A stretch of DNA of 64,000 nucleotides from Pelotomaculum sp. PtaU1.Bin035. GTDB lineage: Bacteria > Bacillota > Desulfotomaculia > Desulfotomaculales > Pelotomaculaceae. Below the pieces are notes generated by a model, which ran no database searches, had not been told where the DNA came from, and saw nothing but the letters and a program-made list of their open reading frames with translations. Where the stretch lies: NCBI GenBank assembly GCA_002067965.1, contig MVRN01000074.1, forward strand, positions 1 through 64,000. Reading direction: 5' to 3'. Made by a program: the position numbers and the translations under genes. Positions 46,896-55,375 of the stretch are shown piece after piece. Each line of letters opens with the position of its first letter. Within the stretch, counting starts at the first letter, position 1.

Positions 46896-48044
46896 TCACC
46901 TAATATTCCTTGGCTTATCTGCAACCATTATATTTACTAATTGAAGCTGGCGGTTGCGTACTACCAGGACATTTACATTATTTCCCACCTGAGCGGCCTT
47001 AATTGCCTCAACCAACTCGTCAGCATTGTTTACCTTGGCTCCGTTAAACTCAACAATCACGTCCCACTGTCTCAAACCGGATTTTTGGGCCGGACTGCCT
47101 GCTACTACGCCTGTCACCAAAGCCCCCTCGGCCTTCGCCAGTCCAAGATAGCGGGCTACTTCACCGTCCACAGGGCGAACCTGAACACCTACCCATGGGT
47201 GGACATTGTTTTCACTATTTTTTAAATCTTCAAGCACACGTTGGACCGTGCTCGTCGGGATGGCAAAACCGATTCCTTGGGCCTGAGCGTTAATGGCAGT
47301 GTTAATCCCTACCACCTCACCCTGCAGGTTTAGCAGGGGCCCGCCGCTGTTCCCGGGGTTAATGGAGGCATCAGTCTGGAGCAAGTTTTCGTACTGCCGG
47401 TCACCTACACTAATCGGGCGTCCTTTAGCACTAATCACACCTGTTGTCACAGTATGGTCCAGTCCATAGGGGTTGCCGATGGCTATCACCCAGTTTCCAA
47501 CCTTGATCTGATCTGAATTGCCGAGTTTTAAAAAATGAAGGGCCGACTGAGTATTTATCTTTAATAAAGCCAGGTCCAAGTCGACGTCGGATCCGATAAC
47601 TTTCGCTTCAATCGCCTTATCAATACCACTAACGCTTACATCAATCTCATTGGCTCCCTCTATAACATGTTCATTTGTTAAAATATAACCGTCATTTGAA
47701 ATCAAAACACCAGAGCCAAGTCCTTCCTCCAGCTGTTTTGACGCAAAAGGTATGCCAAAAAACTGACGTAAAAAAGGATCACTGGCAAAAGGGTTTGCGA
47801 CTTCGCTGGAGCTAACCTTGGTTGAAATTTTAACTACAGCCGGACTGGAACGGGAAACCACATCCGCAATCGCGTCAGGACCAACCCCCGGAAGCGAATC
47901 GGCATTATCCGGCACCCCTCCCCGCTTTTCTTGTTTAACCGGTAAAAAACCGTTGACGACATTACAGCCGCCGGCAAACATTGTCCCGGTTAAAAAGGCC
48001 GCAATAATGATAAATAAAAGAAAGCGCCTCCAGTTAGCAAGCAT
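46896..48044 (-). CDS. HtrA/DegP-like serine protease
   Basis: 382-residue exported protease for misfolded envelope proteins. The N terminus has a hydrophobic stretch (about 8-27) followed by FAGGC, a possible lipobox. The trypsin-like domain (about 75-270) contains the triad His (NEHVIEG), Asp (DVDLDLALLKI) and Ser (NPGNSGGPLL). One PDZ domain is at about 285-370. ATG 48044 has GCGAGG before it. It is convergent with the deacetylase gene and separate from the sms genes. Likely induced by envelope stress, although no regulator gene is adjacent. Confidence 0.92.
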   Translation of the reverse strand: MLANWRRFLLFIIIAAFLTGTMFAGGCNVVNGFLPVKQEKRGGVPDNADSLPGVGPDAIADVVSRSSPAVVKISTKVSSSEVANPFASDPFLRQFFGIPFASKQLEEGLGSGVLISNDGYILTNEHVIEGANEIDVSVSGIDKAIEAKVIGSDVDLDLALLKINTQSALHFLKLGNSDQIKVGNWVIAIGNPYGLDHTVTTGVISAKGRPISVGDRQYENLLQTDASINPGNSGGPLLNLQGEVVGINTAINAQAQGIGFAIPTSTVQRVLEDLKNSENNVHPWVGVQVRPVDGEVARYLGLAKAEGALVTGVVAGSPAQKSGLRQWDVIVEFNGAKVNNADELVEAIKAAQVGNNVNVLVVRNRQLQLVNIMVADKPRNIR

Positions 48045-48091
48045 AACCTCGCACCCCCTAACTTTATTATTATAACAGAAAAAAATGCAGC

Positions 48092-48118
48092 AAAAAAAAC
48101 CTACGATTCCAGGGTAGG
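48092..48118 (-). terminator. Terminator of the sms operon
   Basis: CCTAC/GTAGG (48100-48104 with 48114-48118) around a 9-nt loop. On the minus strand the stem is followed by eight T residues (48099-48092). It lies about 80 bp after the smsB stop. Confidence 0.85.
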
Positions 48119-48196
48119 CGAGTTAATCCCGCGTCCAAAGCACGTCGATGCCGAAGGTTATGTGCCGAAAGATATTCACCGACGCGCTTATTTAAA

Positions 48197-49117
48197 TCAC
48201 TTTAAAAATCCTTTAAGAATGGTTTCTTCCGCTTCCGCTTCGGAGAGCCCAATAGACATAAGTTTAATCAACTGCTCTCCGGCGATCTTTCCTATAGCGG
48301 CCTCATGGACCAGTTGGGCGTCAGCATGGTTGGCCGCGATTTCCGGTATGGAACGGATCTGGGCCTGGTGCATAATTATGGCGTCACACTGTACGTGACC
48401 CCGGCACATGTTTAGCCCAACCACGCGCGGGTAAAAGATCTGCTGGGAACTGTCCCGGGCTACGGAACGGGAAATGATCCGGGTAGAGGCATCCTGCCCC
48501 ACCAGTTCTACAAGTATTTTGGATTCGGCAAACTGATTGCCATCCGTGAGCATACGCTCAGTTACGAGCATGTGGGCATTTTTATGCAACCGCGCCACAG
48601 TATCGCGCTTCGTGTTATCGACTCCACTGATCTGGACCAATTCCAACTCAGCATAACCATCTTCTTCAACTTCAACAATGGTCTTTGGGTTGAGTATCTT
48701 CTGTCCCTGACCGTTTCCCTCACCGTAATGTTTCTCCACGTAGCGCATACGCGCGCCCTTACGGACAATAAAATCGTGCACCCCGTCATGCCGCGCATTT
48801 TGATTACCTGGATTGTGGATGCCACAACCGGCAACAATAAGGATATCGGCTCCCTCACCTATATCGAAGGTATTATATACCAAGTCTTCCAGGCCTTCAG
48901 CCGTCAGGATTACCGGTATATGGACGCTTTCCCCTATTGTGCCCGGCTTAACTATAATATCAATCCCTGGTTTATCTTCCTTTGTTCTTATATCAATATT
49001 TGCTGTGGTGTTACGGCTGATCCCCGCCCCGTTTTTGCGGATGTTATAGGCGCCCTGCGGGATATCGTGCATACCGGCGACGGTATGCAAAATATATTTA
49101 TCTATAGCATTCAACAC
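48197..49117 (-). CDS. smsB: SUF-like scaffold protein SmsB (SufB/SufD family)
   Basis: About 306 residues of the SufB/SufD beta-helix family, shorter than SufB (about 470). C-terminal motifs: GLNMCRGHVQCDAIIMHQAQI and NADAQLVHEAAIGKIAGEQL. It partners the ATPase SmsC to assemble Fe-S clusters; the pair without SufD, SufS or SufU is the minimal SUF-like (SMS) system described for anaerobes and archaea. The N terminus SmsB-type AIDKYILHTV...GAYNIRKNG fixes the start near 49117 (GTG) or 49114 (TTG), both behind GAGGACA; this overlaps the end of smsC by 20 bp. The open frame extends 16 codons further. Confidence 0.87.
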   Translation of the reverse strand: MLNAIDKYILHTVAGMHDIPQGAYNIRKNGAGISRNTTANIDIRTKEDKPGIDIIVKPGTIGESVHIPVILTAEGLEDLVYNTFDIGEGADILIVAGCGIHNPGNQNARHDGVHDFIVRKGARMRYVEKHYGEGNGQGQKILNPKTIVEVEEDGYAELELVQISGVDNTKRDTVARLHKNAHMLVTERMLTDGNQFAESKILVELVGQDASTRIISRSVARDSSQQIFYPRVVGLNMCRGHVQCDAIIMHQAQIRSIPEIAANHADAQLVHEAAIGKIAGEQLIKLMSIGLSEAEAEETILKGFLK

Positions 49118-49856
49118 TGTCCTCAGCCCTTTCGATACAATTTGTGGGGCAGGTACAAATGGCATCCCCCATAATTAAGGGCCAGATAACATCCTTGCTG
49201 CCTTTTTCTTTAACCGTGCCGTCAGCTACCAGAATAATTTCATCAGCCAGACTTAAAATTCTTTCCTGGTGAGATATGAGTATTAACGTAGTTTCGCACC
49301 TATCGTGGAGTTTCTGAAATGTCTCTGTCAAGCGGCTAAAGCTCCACAAATCTATACCTGCCTCCGGCTCGTCATAAATGGCCACGTTAAGATCTCTTGC
49401 CAGCAAGGTGGCTATTTCGATCCGTTTCAGTTCGCCGCCGGAAAGGCTGGCATCCACTTCTCTTTCCAGGTAATCCTGCGGACAAAGCCCAACGTCATAT
49501 AAATAATTACACTCTTGAACTGACAATTCTTTACCTAATGCAAGCTGCAAAAGTTCACCGACGGTTAAACCTTTAAAGCGGGGAGGTTGCTGAAAAGCAT
49601 AGCCCACGCCCAGACGTGCCCGCTCCGTTACCCCGAGAGATGTTATGTCTTCGCCATTTAAAATGATCTTTCCGGAGGTAGGCTTGTAAATTCCCATGAT
49701 TACTTTAGCCAGGGATGATTTTCCACCTCCGTTGGGGCCGGTGAAAACATAGAGCAGGTGATCTCTTAATACAAAATTGATATCGCGGAGGACCTCCACA
49801 GGACCTTTATCCCCATCAAGGGTTAAAGACAGATCCGAAATTTCCAGCAATTGCAA
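49098..49856 (-). CDS. smsC: SUF-like ABC ATPase SmsC (SufC family)
   Basis: 252-residue ABC ATPase. Walker A GPNGGGKSS (about 40-48), Q-loop FQQPPRFKG, signature LSGGELKRIEIA (about 139-150), Walker B VAIYDEPEAGID and switch His in LISHQE. It drives cluster assembly on SmsB. The C terminus is unusual: it ends in CTCPTNC...VEC, four Cys in the last 16 residues (C-x-C-x3-C-x9-C). The start is TTG 49856 after AAGGAG; a second TTG at 49850 has a better spacing. No desulfurase (sufS) is adjacent, so sulfide may come from the medium. Confidence 0.88.
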   Translation of the reverse strand: MQLLEISDLSLTLDGDKGPVEVLRDINFVLRDHLLYVFTGPNGGGKSSLAKVIMGIYKPTSGKIILNGEDITSLGVTERARLGVGYAFQQPPRFKGLTVGELLQLALGKELSVQECNYLYDVGLCPQDYLEREVDASLSGGELKRIEIATLLARDLNVAIYDEPEAGIDLWSFSRLTETFQKLHDRCETTLILISHQERILSLADEIILVADGTVKEKGSKDVIWPLIMGDAICTCPTNCIERAEDSVECYR

Positions 49857-50056
49857 GCAACTCCTTCTAATGATTATTAAAAGTATAACCTAATAAAAAT
49901 AAGCAATACTACCTTGGCAATATCTGGATTCCCATAATAAGAACCGCCGCCGGCAGTTTTAGAAATAAAACAGAACGCCTGAAGCCAGAACGCAAAAGGA
50001 AGGGGTTTCTGGCTTCAGGCTCCAGGACTAGTCAACCGGTCAAGAAGATGCCTGTG
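49857..50056. other. Non-coding stretch 5' of smsC
   Basis: It contains the minus-strand terminator at 49977-50020 and, nearer smsC, A/T-rich DNA where the smsC promoter should lie. No reliable -35/-10 pair was picked. Confidence 0.4.
49977..50020 (-). terminator. Strong 14-bp terminator hairpin
   Basis: GCCTGAAGCCAGAA (49977-49990) is fully complementary to 50007-50020 with a 16-nt loop. The minus-strand tail reads GTTCTGTTTTATTT. It ends a transcript from the right, probably that of the broken mini-gene at 50057-50143. Confidence 0.75.
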
Positions 50057-50143
50057 CTACCACTCAGCCATGTCGTAGACCTGTTCCGCCAGCCGGTCAG
50101 TACGCTCTACTGGACGGCGGCCTATCCTATTCTGTTAAATCAT
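50057..50143 (-). pseudogene. Broken mini-gene with stop at codon 3
   Basis: Reading from ATG 50143 (AGAGGG 10 nt upstream): M, I, TAA, then 25 open codons ending before TAG at 50057. The open part reads QNRIGRRPVERTDRLAEQV and then YDMAEW. A CAA to TAA change at codon 3 would explain the break. It is followed by its own strong terminator. The protein family is not recognised. It might instead use a non-standard start after the stop (for example ATA). Confidence 0.4.
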
Positions 50144-50231
50144 ATAGAAATAACCCTCTATTGCTACAAGTAATACAAATACTATGATACCAGTCGTACC
50201 TCTCAATACATATATATTTATTACACAAAAC

Positions 50232-50271
50232 AAAAAAACCACAACGGTCCTTTTCTCATGAGGAAAAGACC
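50232..50271 (-). terminator. Terminator overlapping the end of the 33-residue gene
   Basis: GGTCCTTTTC (50246-50255) pairs with GGAAAAGACC (50262-50271), with one mismatch and one G-T pair. The loop holds the TGA stop codon of the gene. Seven T residues follow on the minus strand (50238-50232). Confidence 0.65.
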
Positions 50272-50357
50272 TTCGCGGCCTCATCTTTACTTATCTCCTC
50301 CACCCCTCTTTCGTGGCAGGTTGTTTGTCCGCACTTCAGGCAGGTCTTCCGGCTCAT
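50256..50357 (-). CDS. 33-residue Cys-containing protein
   Basis: ATG 50357 to TGA 50256. The sequence begins MSRKTCLKCGQTTCHERGV and ends in EISKDEAAKVFSS. Cys6-x2-Cys9, Cys14 and His15 form a plausible zinc site (half a zinc ribbon or zinc knuckle). The ribosome binding site is weak (AGTGAAG). A terminator directly at the stop codon argues for a real, separately transcribed unit. No family is recognised. Confidence 0.6.
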   Translation of the reverse strand: MSRKTCLKCGQTTCHERGVEEISKDEAAKVFSS

Positions 50358-50456
50358 ATTCTTCACTTCGCTAAAACTTTATCATATATTTTCTACCCTG
50401 TCCATAATAAATTTTATTATAAAAAACACATACGTACGAACACCTGGCGGATACCT

Positions 50457-50795
50457 TTAATTTAGATATCCAGACACAATGGCCAGAACCAACAGGTGAA
50501 AACTTTGATCAACAGCTATATTCATCCATTGCAAATTTTCAGCGTTGTTAACCCTACGTACCCAAAAATTTACAAAATTCCTTTGATCCAAAATAAAGTG
50601 ACTGATAAATATAACAGAAAGGGCCGTTACACTTAGGCCACCCGCAGGTAACGCCATGATGAATATTGTCATAGTATATACGAAGCAATGGACTAGTAGT
50701 GAAGTTGTATTGAATACCTTTTTTGCCATCCAACCTGTCTGAAGCAGGAAATCGCCTGCCAGATGCCCGACCAACAACCAGGTAAAAACATTCAT
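50457..50795 (-). CDS. DUF3307 small membrane protein
   Basis: 112 residues, four hydrophobic segments (about 5-22, 32-52, 55-70 and 95-110). The family pattern is HLAGDFLLQTGWMAKKV near the N terminus and FISHFILDQRNFVNFW in the middle, where His and Asp residues sit next to membrane helices and could bind metal. The function is unknown. GGAGGG lies about 9-12 nt before ATG 50795. It lies between tldD and the 33-residue gene without tight coupling. Confidence 0.75.
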   Translation of the reverse strand: MNVFTWLLVGHLAGDFLLQTGWMAKKVFNTTSLLVHCFVYTMTIFIMALPAGGLSVTALSVIFISHFILDQRNFVNFWVRRVNNAENLQWMNIAVDQSFHLLVLAIVSGYLN

Positions 50796-50963
50796 GCCGT
50801 TAATGGCCCTCCATTAGCAGCCTGAAACTAACAGGAACTGTTTTGCCATTCTGTCGGCCTACAGTTTTCATAAGATCAAGCTGCAGAAAATTAATACCTA
50901 ACTAAAAAACTCAATTGTCAATTAATTAATAAATTACTTTCATAATTAGGGAGGGGAATAAGG

Positions 50964-52388
50964 TCAAAGCCTTCTGATTTTGCCCGCCGGCGTCGCGGAT
51001 GCCTTGCCGGTTCCCCCTACAATAAGCTGTTTGATAGCCATGGTAGGCTGTGCGTCACTTACAGGAACCCCCTGGCCGTCCTTTCCGCAGGTACCAATAG
51101 TAAATCCCAAATCGTCCCCAACCATCTCAACAAAGCGCAACACGTCCGGACCGTTTCCGGTTAGAGTTGCACCCCGCACCATCGGGCCTATTTCCCCGTC
51201 TGAAATTAAATACCCTTCCGCCACGTCAAAAACAAAATCCCCCGTCGTGGTATTTACCTGGCCGCCCCCCATTTTTTTTACCAGCAGGCCCTCTTTCGTG
51301 TCTCTTATAATTTTATCAGGATGCATCTTGCCAGGAGCGATAAAGGTATTGCCCATCCGTGGAATAGGCTTATGCTGATAGGATTCCCGCCGCCCGTGAC
51401 CGTTTGAAACCCTTTCTTCTTTCATCGCAGTCAGCCGGTCGTATAAGAAATCCGTCAGTTTACCGTTTTTGATCAACTCGACTTTACGCGCCAGCGTCCC
51501 TTCATCGTCAAAACGGTAGGAGCCATACCGGTCACTCATGGCCGCGTCATCAATCACTGTCACTTCGGGAGACGCGACTACTTGCCCCTTTTTCCCGGCA
51601 TATACAGAGAGGCGCTTCTGCACCAGATCGGCCTCCAGTCCGTGGCCACAAGCTTCATGTACCATTGTACCGCCCGCTTCGCCAGCCATAACCACAGGCA
51701 TTTTACCTACAGGTGCGGGCTTTGCCTCCAGCATCCGGACAGACCGGCGCGCCGCCGCCTCTGCAACCTGCTCAGGCTGGCAGCGTTTAAAAAGTTCAAA
51801 GCCGCACAAGCTGCCTACAGCCTCATAACCTGTTTGGATCATAGCGCCCGCCGCCGCAACCGCTTGCACCAAAAGACGTGTGCGAATACGCTCATCCTCC
51901 ACAAAAACCCCGGCGCTGTTGGCCACCGTTACTTTCTGGACCACGTCCCCGTAGCCGACAATTACCTGTTTTATCTTATCGGAGTCAACTGCACGTGCCG
52001 CACGGTCGGCAGTCCCCACCACGGCGACTTTCCGTTCGGTGGATACTTCCTCAGGGCGTTCTTTAAATGTAAAGTCAACTAATGGTTTAACTCCGGTAAG
52101 ATCCAGATTTACTTCTTTTTTAGTACCCCGGACGGCATGGTTAACTATCCTTGCCACTTCCAATAAGCCCTTGCGGGTTAAATCGTTCGTATAAGCATAC
52201 GCCGTCGTATCGCCTGAAAGGACCCTGATCCCCGCGCCAATATCCACACCCGACTGTACACGCTCGATTTTTCCTGCTTCACAGCCGATAGCGGTAGTCC
52301 TTTTTTCCTCAATAAATATGTCAGCCAAGTCGCCACCGTTGGCCATCGCAACGTCCAATATCTCATTTAGAGTAGATTTATCAAACAT
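50964..52388 (-). CDS. tldD: TldD-family metalloprotease
   Basis: 474-residue zinc protease. The HExxxH motif is in MVHEACGHGLEADL (His...Glu...His) with Cys ligand in IGTCGKDGQGVP near the C terminus. TldD works with TldE/PmbA as a heterodimer that breaks down unfolded peptides and trims RiPP leaders such as microcin B17. No TldE gene is adjacent. ATG 52388 has GGGGG upstream. The second subunit may be encoded elsewhere, or the protein may act as a homodimer. Confidence 0.92.
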   Translation of the reverse strand: MFDKSTLNEILDVAMANGGDLADIFIEEKRTTAIGCEAGKIERVQSGVDIGAGIRVLSGDTTAYAYTNDLTRKGLLEVARIVNHAVRGTKKEVNLDLTGVKPLVDFTFKERPEEVSTERKVAVVGTADRAARAVDSDKIKQVIVGYGDVVQKVTVANSAGVFVEDERIRTRLLVQAVAAAGAMIQTGYEAVGSLCGFELFKRCQPEQVAEAAARRSVRMLEAKPAPVGKMPVVMAGEAGGTMVHEACGHGLEADLVQKRLSVYAGKKGQVVASPEVTVIDDAAMSDRYGSYRFDDEGTLARKVELIKNGKLTDFLYDRLTAMKEERVSNGHGRRESYQHKPIPRMGNTFIAPGKMHPDKIIRDTKEGLLVKKMGGGQVNTTTGDFVFDVAEGYLISDGEIGPMVRGATLTGNGPDVLRFVEMVGDDLGFTIGTCGKDGQGVPVSDAQPTMAIKQLIVGGTGKASATPAGKIRRL

Positions 52389-52634
52389 AGATATCCCCCT
52401 TGCGACTTTAAATAACAGTATCTCCTCCTAAGTTAAAGATTTTTACATTAATCTCTTAGGTTTTTTGTTAAAATCTTTGATATTAGGCTAACCGTTTTAC
52501 TTTTTAAATATTCTGCATAAAAACCAAATACCCTTTTTACTTCTCTATTTATTTATAAGAATAAGTCTTTAAAATCATTTCATATTATCCTTTATGGCTA
52601 CTATTACCCTAAACCCCTACGGCCTCCATCTCCA

Positions 52635-53504
52635 TTATCTTCCATTTGGTAGGACCATAGTTGTCCCCGCCTCCTTGGCTGTATTAGTTTCCTTGTTTGC
52701 TGTATCCCCGGTTGCGCCGGTTAGCCTGGTTTTCTCAGTTGTTACAGCCACGGCAGACTGCCCTGCCTTTATAACCATGGGTTTTATTCCCGGATATGGC
52801 GATACCGCGTCCGGCGGCCGGAAAGCATTATACCGCCCCACAGCCCATTTTAGTGCCTGTTCTACCTGCAGTTTAGCCTCAGGCGATGGACTGGTAAAGG
52901 TCACGATATCGAATTTAGCAACAACCCTGCCATCTTGGACTGGAATAACTTCTTCCGGAGTCTTTTCCCCGGGGATTTGTTCTAGCGCGGCAGAATCAGC
53001 CGGCATTACCGCCTTTTTATCCTCGTAGTGTTTAATTATTAACGTCCTAATTTCAGATAAGTTGGGTAAAGCCTCAATCTTTTTAATAAAACTACATACT
53101 TCATAGTAATCACCGCGTACTTCCATCCTAAAGGGCAACTCCAGGTAATCCCCTTTATCTACGATAACCGAAGGAATGAAAGATAAGACATCGACATTCG
53201 ACTCTACGGCTTGCAATCCAATTTGGACAAGAGCCAGCCCGTCCCCCATCTCGTTATTAAAAAGCGGTTTAATTTCATTTAACTGCTCTGTTACCTTTAC
53301 TGCTTCATCTATTTCCTGTTGTTGTGTTCTGATTACATCTTTATCGGCCTGCAATTTTAATCGCAAATCAGCAAGTCTGGCTTTACTTTTAATATGTATG
53401 TTGTATTGTGGAATTAATATAAACTTGAATAATATGGAGCACAAACCGGCAAATACAAGGATCGACAACATGAATTTTTCACGAGGTCGCAGCCTCTGCC
53501 ACAT
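52635..53504 (-). CDS. pilO: Type IV pilus assembly protein PilO
   Basis: 289 residues: one N-terminal membrane helix (about 10-30), a coiled coil (about 40-75) and a ferredoxin-like domain (about 85-180). PilO pairs with PilN and connects the inner-membrane platform to the pilus machine. The C-terminal 90 residues, after KAVMPADS, are a low-conservation extension rich in Thr/Ala/Pro. ATG 53504 overlaps the pilN stop as TAATG. It is the last gene of the pilus operon, since tldD lies after a 246-bp gap. Confidence 0.8.
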   Translation of the reverse strand: MWQRLRPREKFMLSILVFAGLCSILFKFILIPQYNIHIKSKARLADLRLKLQADKDVIRTQQQEIDEAVKVTEQLNEIKPLFNNEMGDGLALVQIGLQAVESNVDVLSFIPSVIVDKGDYLELPFRMEVRGDYYEVCSFIKKIEALPNLSEIRTLIIKHYEDKKAVMPADSAALEQIPGEKTPEEVIPVQDGRVVAKFDIVTFTSPSPEAKLQVEQALKWAVGRYNAFRPPDAVSPYPGIKPMVIKAGQSAVAVTTEKTRLTGATGDTANKETNTAKEAGTTMVLPNGR

Positions 53505-54232
53505 TACCTGCCACCATCCTTGAGTATTGCCGTTAGTTTAAACTTAATAGCCGCATTTTTTTCTTCTTCGCTAATTTCGTTTAGCTTTACACTTGTAAAA
53601 TACGGCATCTTGTCCAGGTTGTTGACAAAAATTCCGACTGACGGCACTGTACGGGAATAGCCTTCCACAACTAAGATATTAGGGGCCGGCGGTGAATCAG
53701 GTGACGGAGAATCTTTTTGCCCGGCAGCGGGAGATTGCCCGCCCGGCGCCGCACCAACATTTGCCTGAGTGGCCTTTGATTGCGCGCGAGCCTGCACATG
53801 AGCCGGGGCCTGTGCCTCAGACTGTCCCGCAATTTGTCCAACTGTTCCTACTGAAGCACTCATATCAGTAAATGATAATTCTAAACTTGCCAGCCACATA
53901 TCCACCGGCAGGTTAGAATTTAAATCCTCCAGTAAATATGACCACGACAACTTTTTATTAATTAGAGCCTTATAATTTTGAATAGAATGTTGGTTATTTT
54001 GCCGTTGTTTTTTGATCTCTTCTATATTATTAACGGTAACCTGTATTTCACTTAGTTCTTTTTCGGTTACGGCTATTTCTTTTCTGGTCAATAATTCACT
54101 GAAAACAAACGTGCCGCAGCTAACCAACAAGAATATTGCCGCCAGGAAAACAGACAACCTCTTTAAAAGCTTCTTCACATCTACACCTACGTCTCTCTGC
54201 AACTCGTAGGGTAGGAGGTCTACCTTATACAT
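53504..54232 (-). CDS. pilN: Type IV pilus assembly protein PilN
   Basis: 242 residues. Starts MYKVDLLPYELQ, the PilN hallmark (the INLLP-type motif that binds PilM). One membrane helix (about 28-48), a coiled coil (55-95) and a fimbrial-assembly domain follow. Residues about 130-190 are a Gln/Ala/Pro-rich insert (QAPAHVQARAQS...), unusual for PilN. ATG overlaps the pilM stop by 1 bp. PilN, PilO and PilM form the alignment complex. Confidence 0.85.
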   Translation of the reverse strand: MYKVDLLPYELQRDVGVDVKKLLKRLSVFLAAIFLLVSCGTFVFSELLTRKEIAVTEKELSEIQVTVNNIEEIKKQRQNNQHSIQNYKALINKKLSWSYLLEDLNSNLPVDMWLASLELSFTDMSASVGTVGQIAGQSEAQAPAHVQARAQSKATQANVGAAPGGQSPAAGQKDSPSPDSPPAPNILVVEGYSRTVPSVGIFVNNLDKMPYFTSVKLNEISEEEKNAAIKFKLTAILKDGGR

Positions 54233-55368
54233 TATTCGGCCACTTCCCGCAAAGCCGTGCCCAGGACCACCGCAAAAGACGGGTCAAATGGAGCGTCGAT
54301 TAACCCTTCGTCCGGCAACCCGGGTATTCCCGGGTTGCCGAAATCCACCGGCGTTTCCATGGCCCCGGTGAGAAACTCCCGAAATCCCTTCAGCTTGCTT
54401 GTACCACCGCTAATAATGTACCTCTCAATCGCCGTGGCGCTATCCTGTGCCGCATAGTAGTCCAGCGACCGGCGTATTTCACGGACCAGTCCTGAAAGCC
54501 CGTCGCGCAGGGAAAAATCCATCTGCATTGCGTCCGCGGTCGCAGATACTGCAGCCTCATCAGTACTTAGCAACTCGCCCTCTTCCTCTTTCATTTGCTG
54601 CGCTTTAATAAAATCAAGCCCGTAATGTTCCGCCAACGACCGGGTAAGCAAATTGCCGCCTACCGGGAGGGTCCTGGTTAACTGAAGCGCCCGGTCACGC
54701 ACAACCACAAATTGAGTGGCAGATGCCCCGATATCCAAAATACCTACCGTACCATTTTTTGCAGTTGAATTCTTCAGGTTGCCGAACACGCGCCATAGGC
54801 CTAGCGACTGAAGATCTATTGCGGCGACGGTCAGGCCGGCCCTGATAAAAATTTCATTGTAATCGTAGACAAATGAGGTAGGCACGGCAGCCAGCAGCAG
54901 ATGGAGGTATTTATCACCGCCGGACTCTATTTCGCCGAGATTTATATACCTGATAGTAAGCTCATCTACAGGTATGGGAATGAACTTCTCTGCTTCAAAC
55001 ATGACGGCTGTCTCCAGTTCCTTTTCAGGCATTACAGGCATTTTGACATGCCGCGTAATTACCCTGTCGCCACTTATAGTGGCAATTACTTCATTTACTT
55101 GGATCCCCGATACCAGAACCAATTCATTTAGGGCGTTAACCAGATCTTCCTCATTGACATGAGCGTCCAACACACCGGCGGGGGTAGGATACCGGCCGGA
55201 CGCCACAACCACAGGGCTACCGTCAGCGATGCTGACTTCCACTACCTTGATTTCCCTGGAGCCGATATCAACCGCCGCATACTCAGTCTTTTTAGGAGCC
55301 AGTTTACGGATTAATTTTCCGGAAAGTGAACCATTCAAACCCTTCAAAGCGGTTGCCCCTTTCATCAT
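54232..55368 (-). CDS. pilM: Type IV pilus assembly protein PilM
   Basis: 378-residue actin-like cytoplasmic ATPase. Phosphate motifs: AAVDIGSREIKVVEV (about 32-46), GILDIGASATQFVVV and ISGGTSKLKGF. It binds the N-terminal peptide of PilN and couples the machine to the motor. A 30-residue N-terminal extension precedes the fold. ATG 55368 or 55365 is the start. A 7-bp gap follows the PilX-like gene. Confidence 0.88.
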   Translation of the reverse strand: MMKGATALKGLNGSLSGKLIRKLAPKKTEYAAVDIGSREIKVVEVSIADGSPVVVASGRYPTPAGVLDAHVNEEDLVNALNELVLVSGIQVNEVIATISGDRVITRHVKMPVMPEKELETAVMFEAEKFIPIPVDELTIRYINLGEIESGGDKYLHLLLAAVPTSFVYDYNEIFIRAGLTVAAIDLQSLGLWRVFGNLKNSTAKNGTVGILDIGASATQFVVVRDRALQLTRTLPVGGNLLTRSLAEHYGLDFIKAQQMKEEEGELLSTDEAAVSATADAMQMDFSLRDGLSGLVREIRRSLDYYAAQDSATAIERYIISGGTSKLKGFREFLTGAMETPVDFGNPGIPGLPDEGLIDAPFDPSFAVVLGTALREVAE

Positions 55369-55375
55369 GCCCTGA

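Noticed and set aside
46896-48044. Firm lipoprotein assignment for HtrA
   Set aside because: FAGGC after the hydrophobic segment is only a borderline lipobox; a plain membrane anchor is equally likely.
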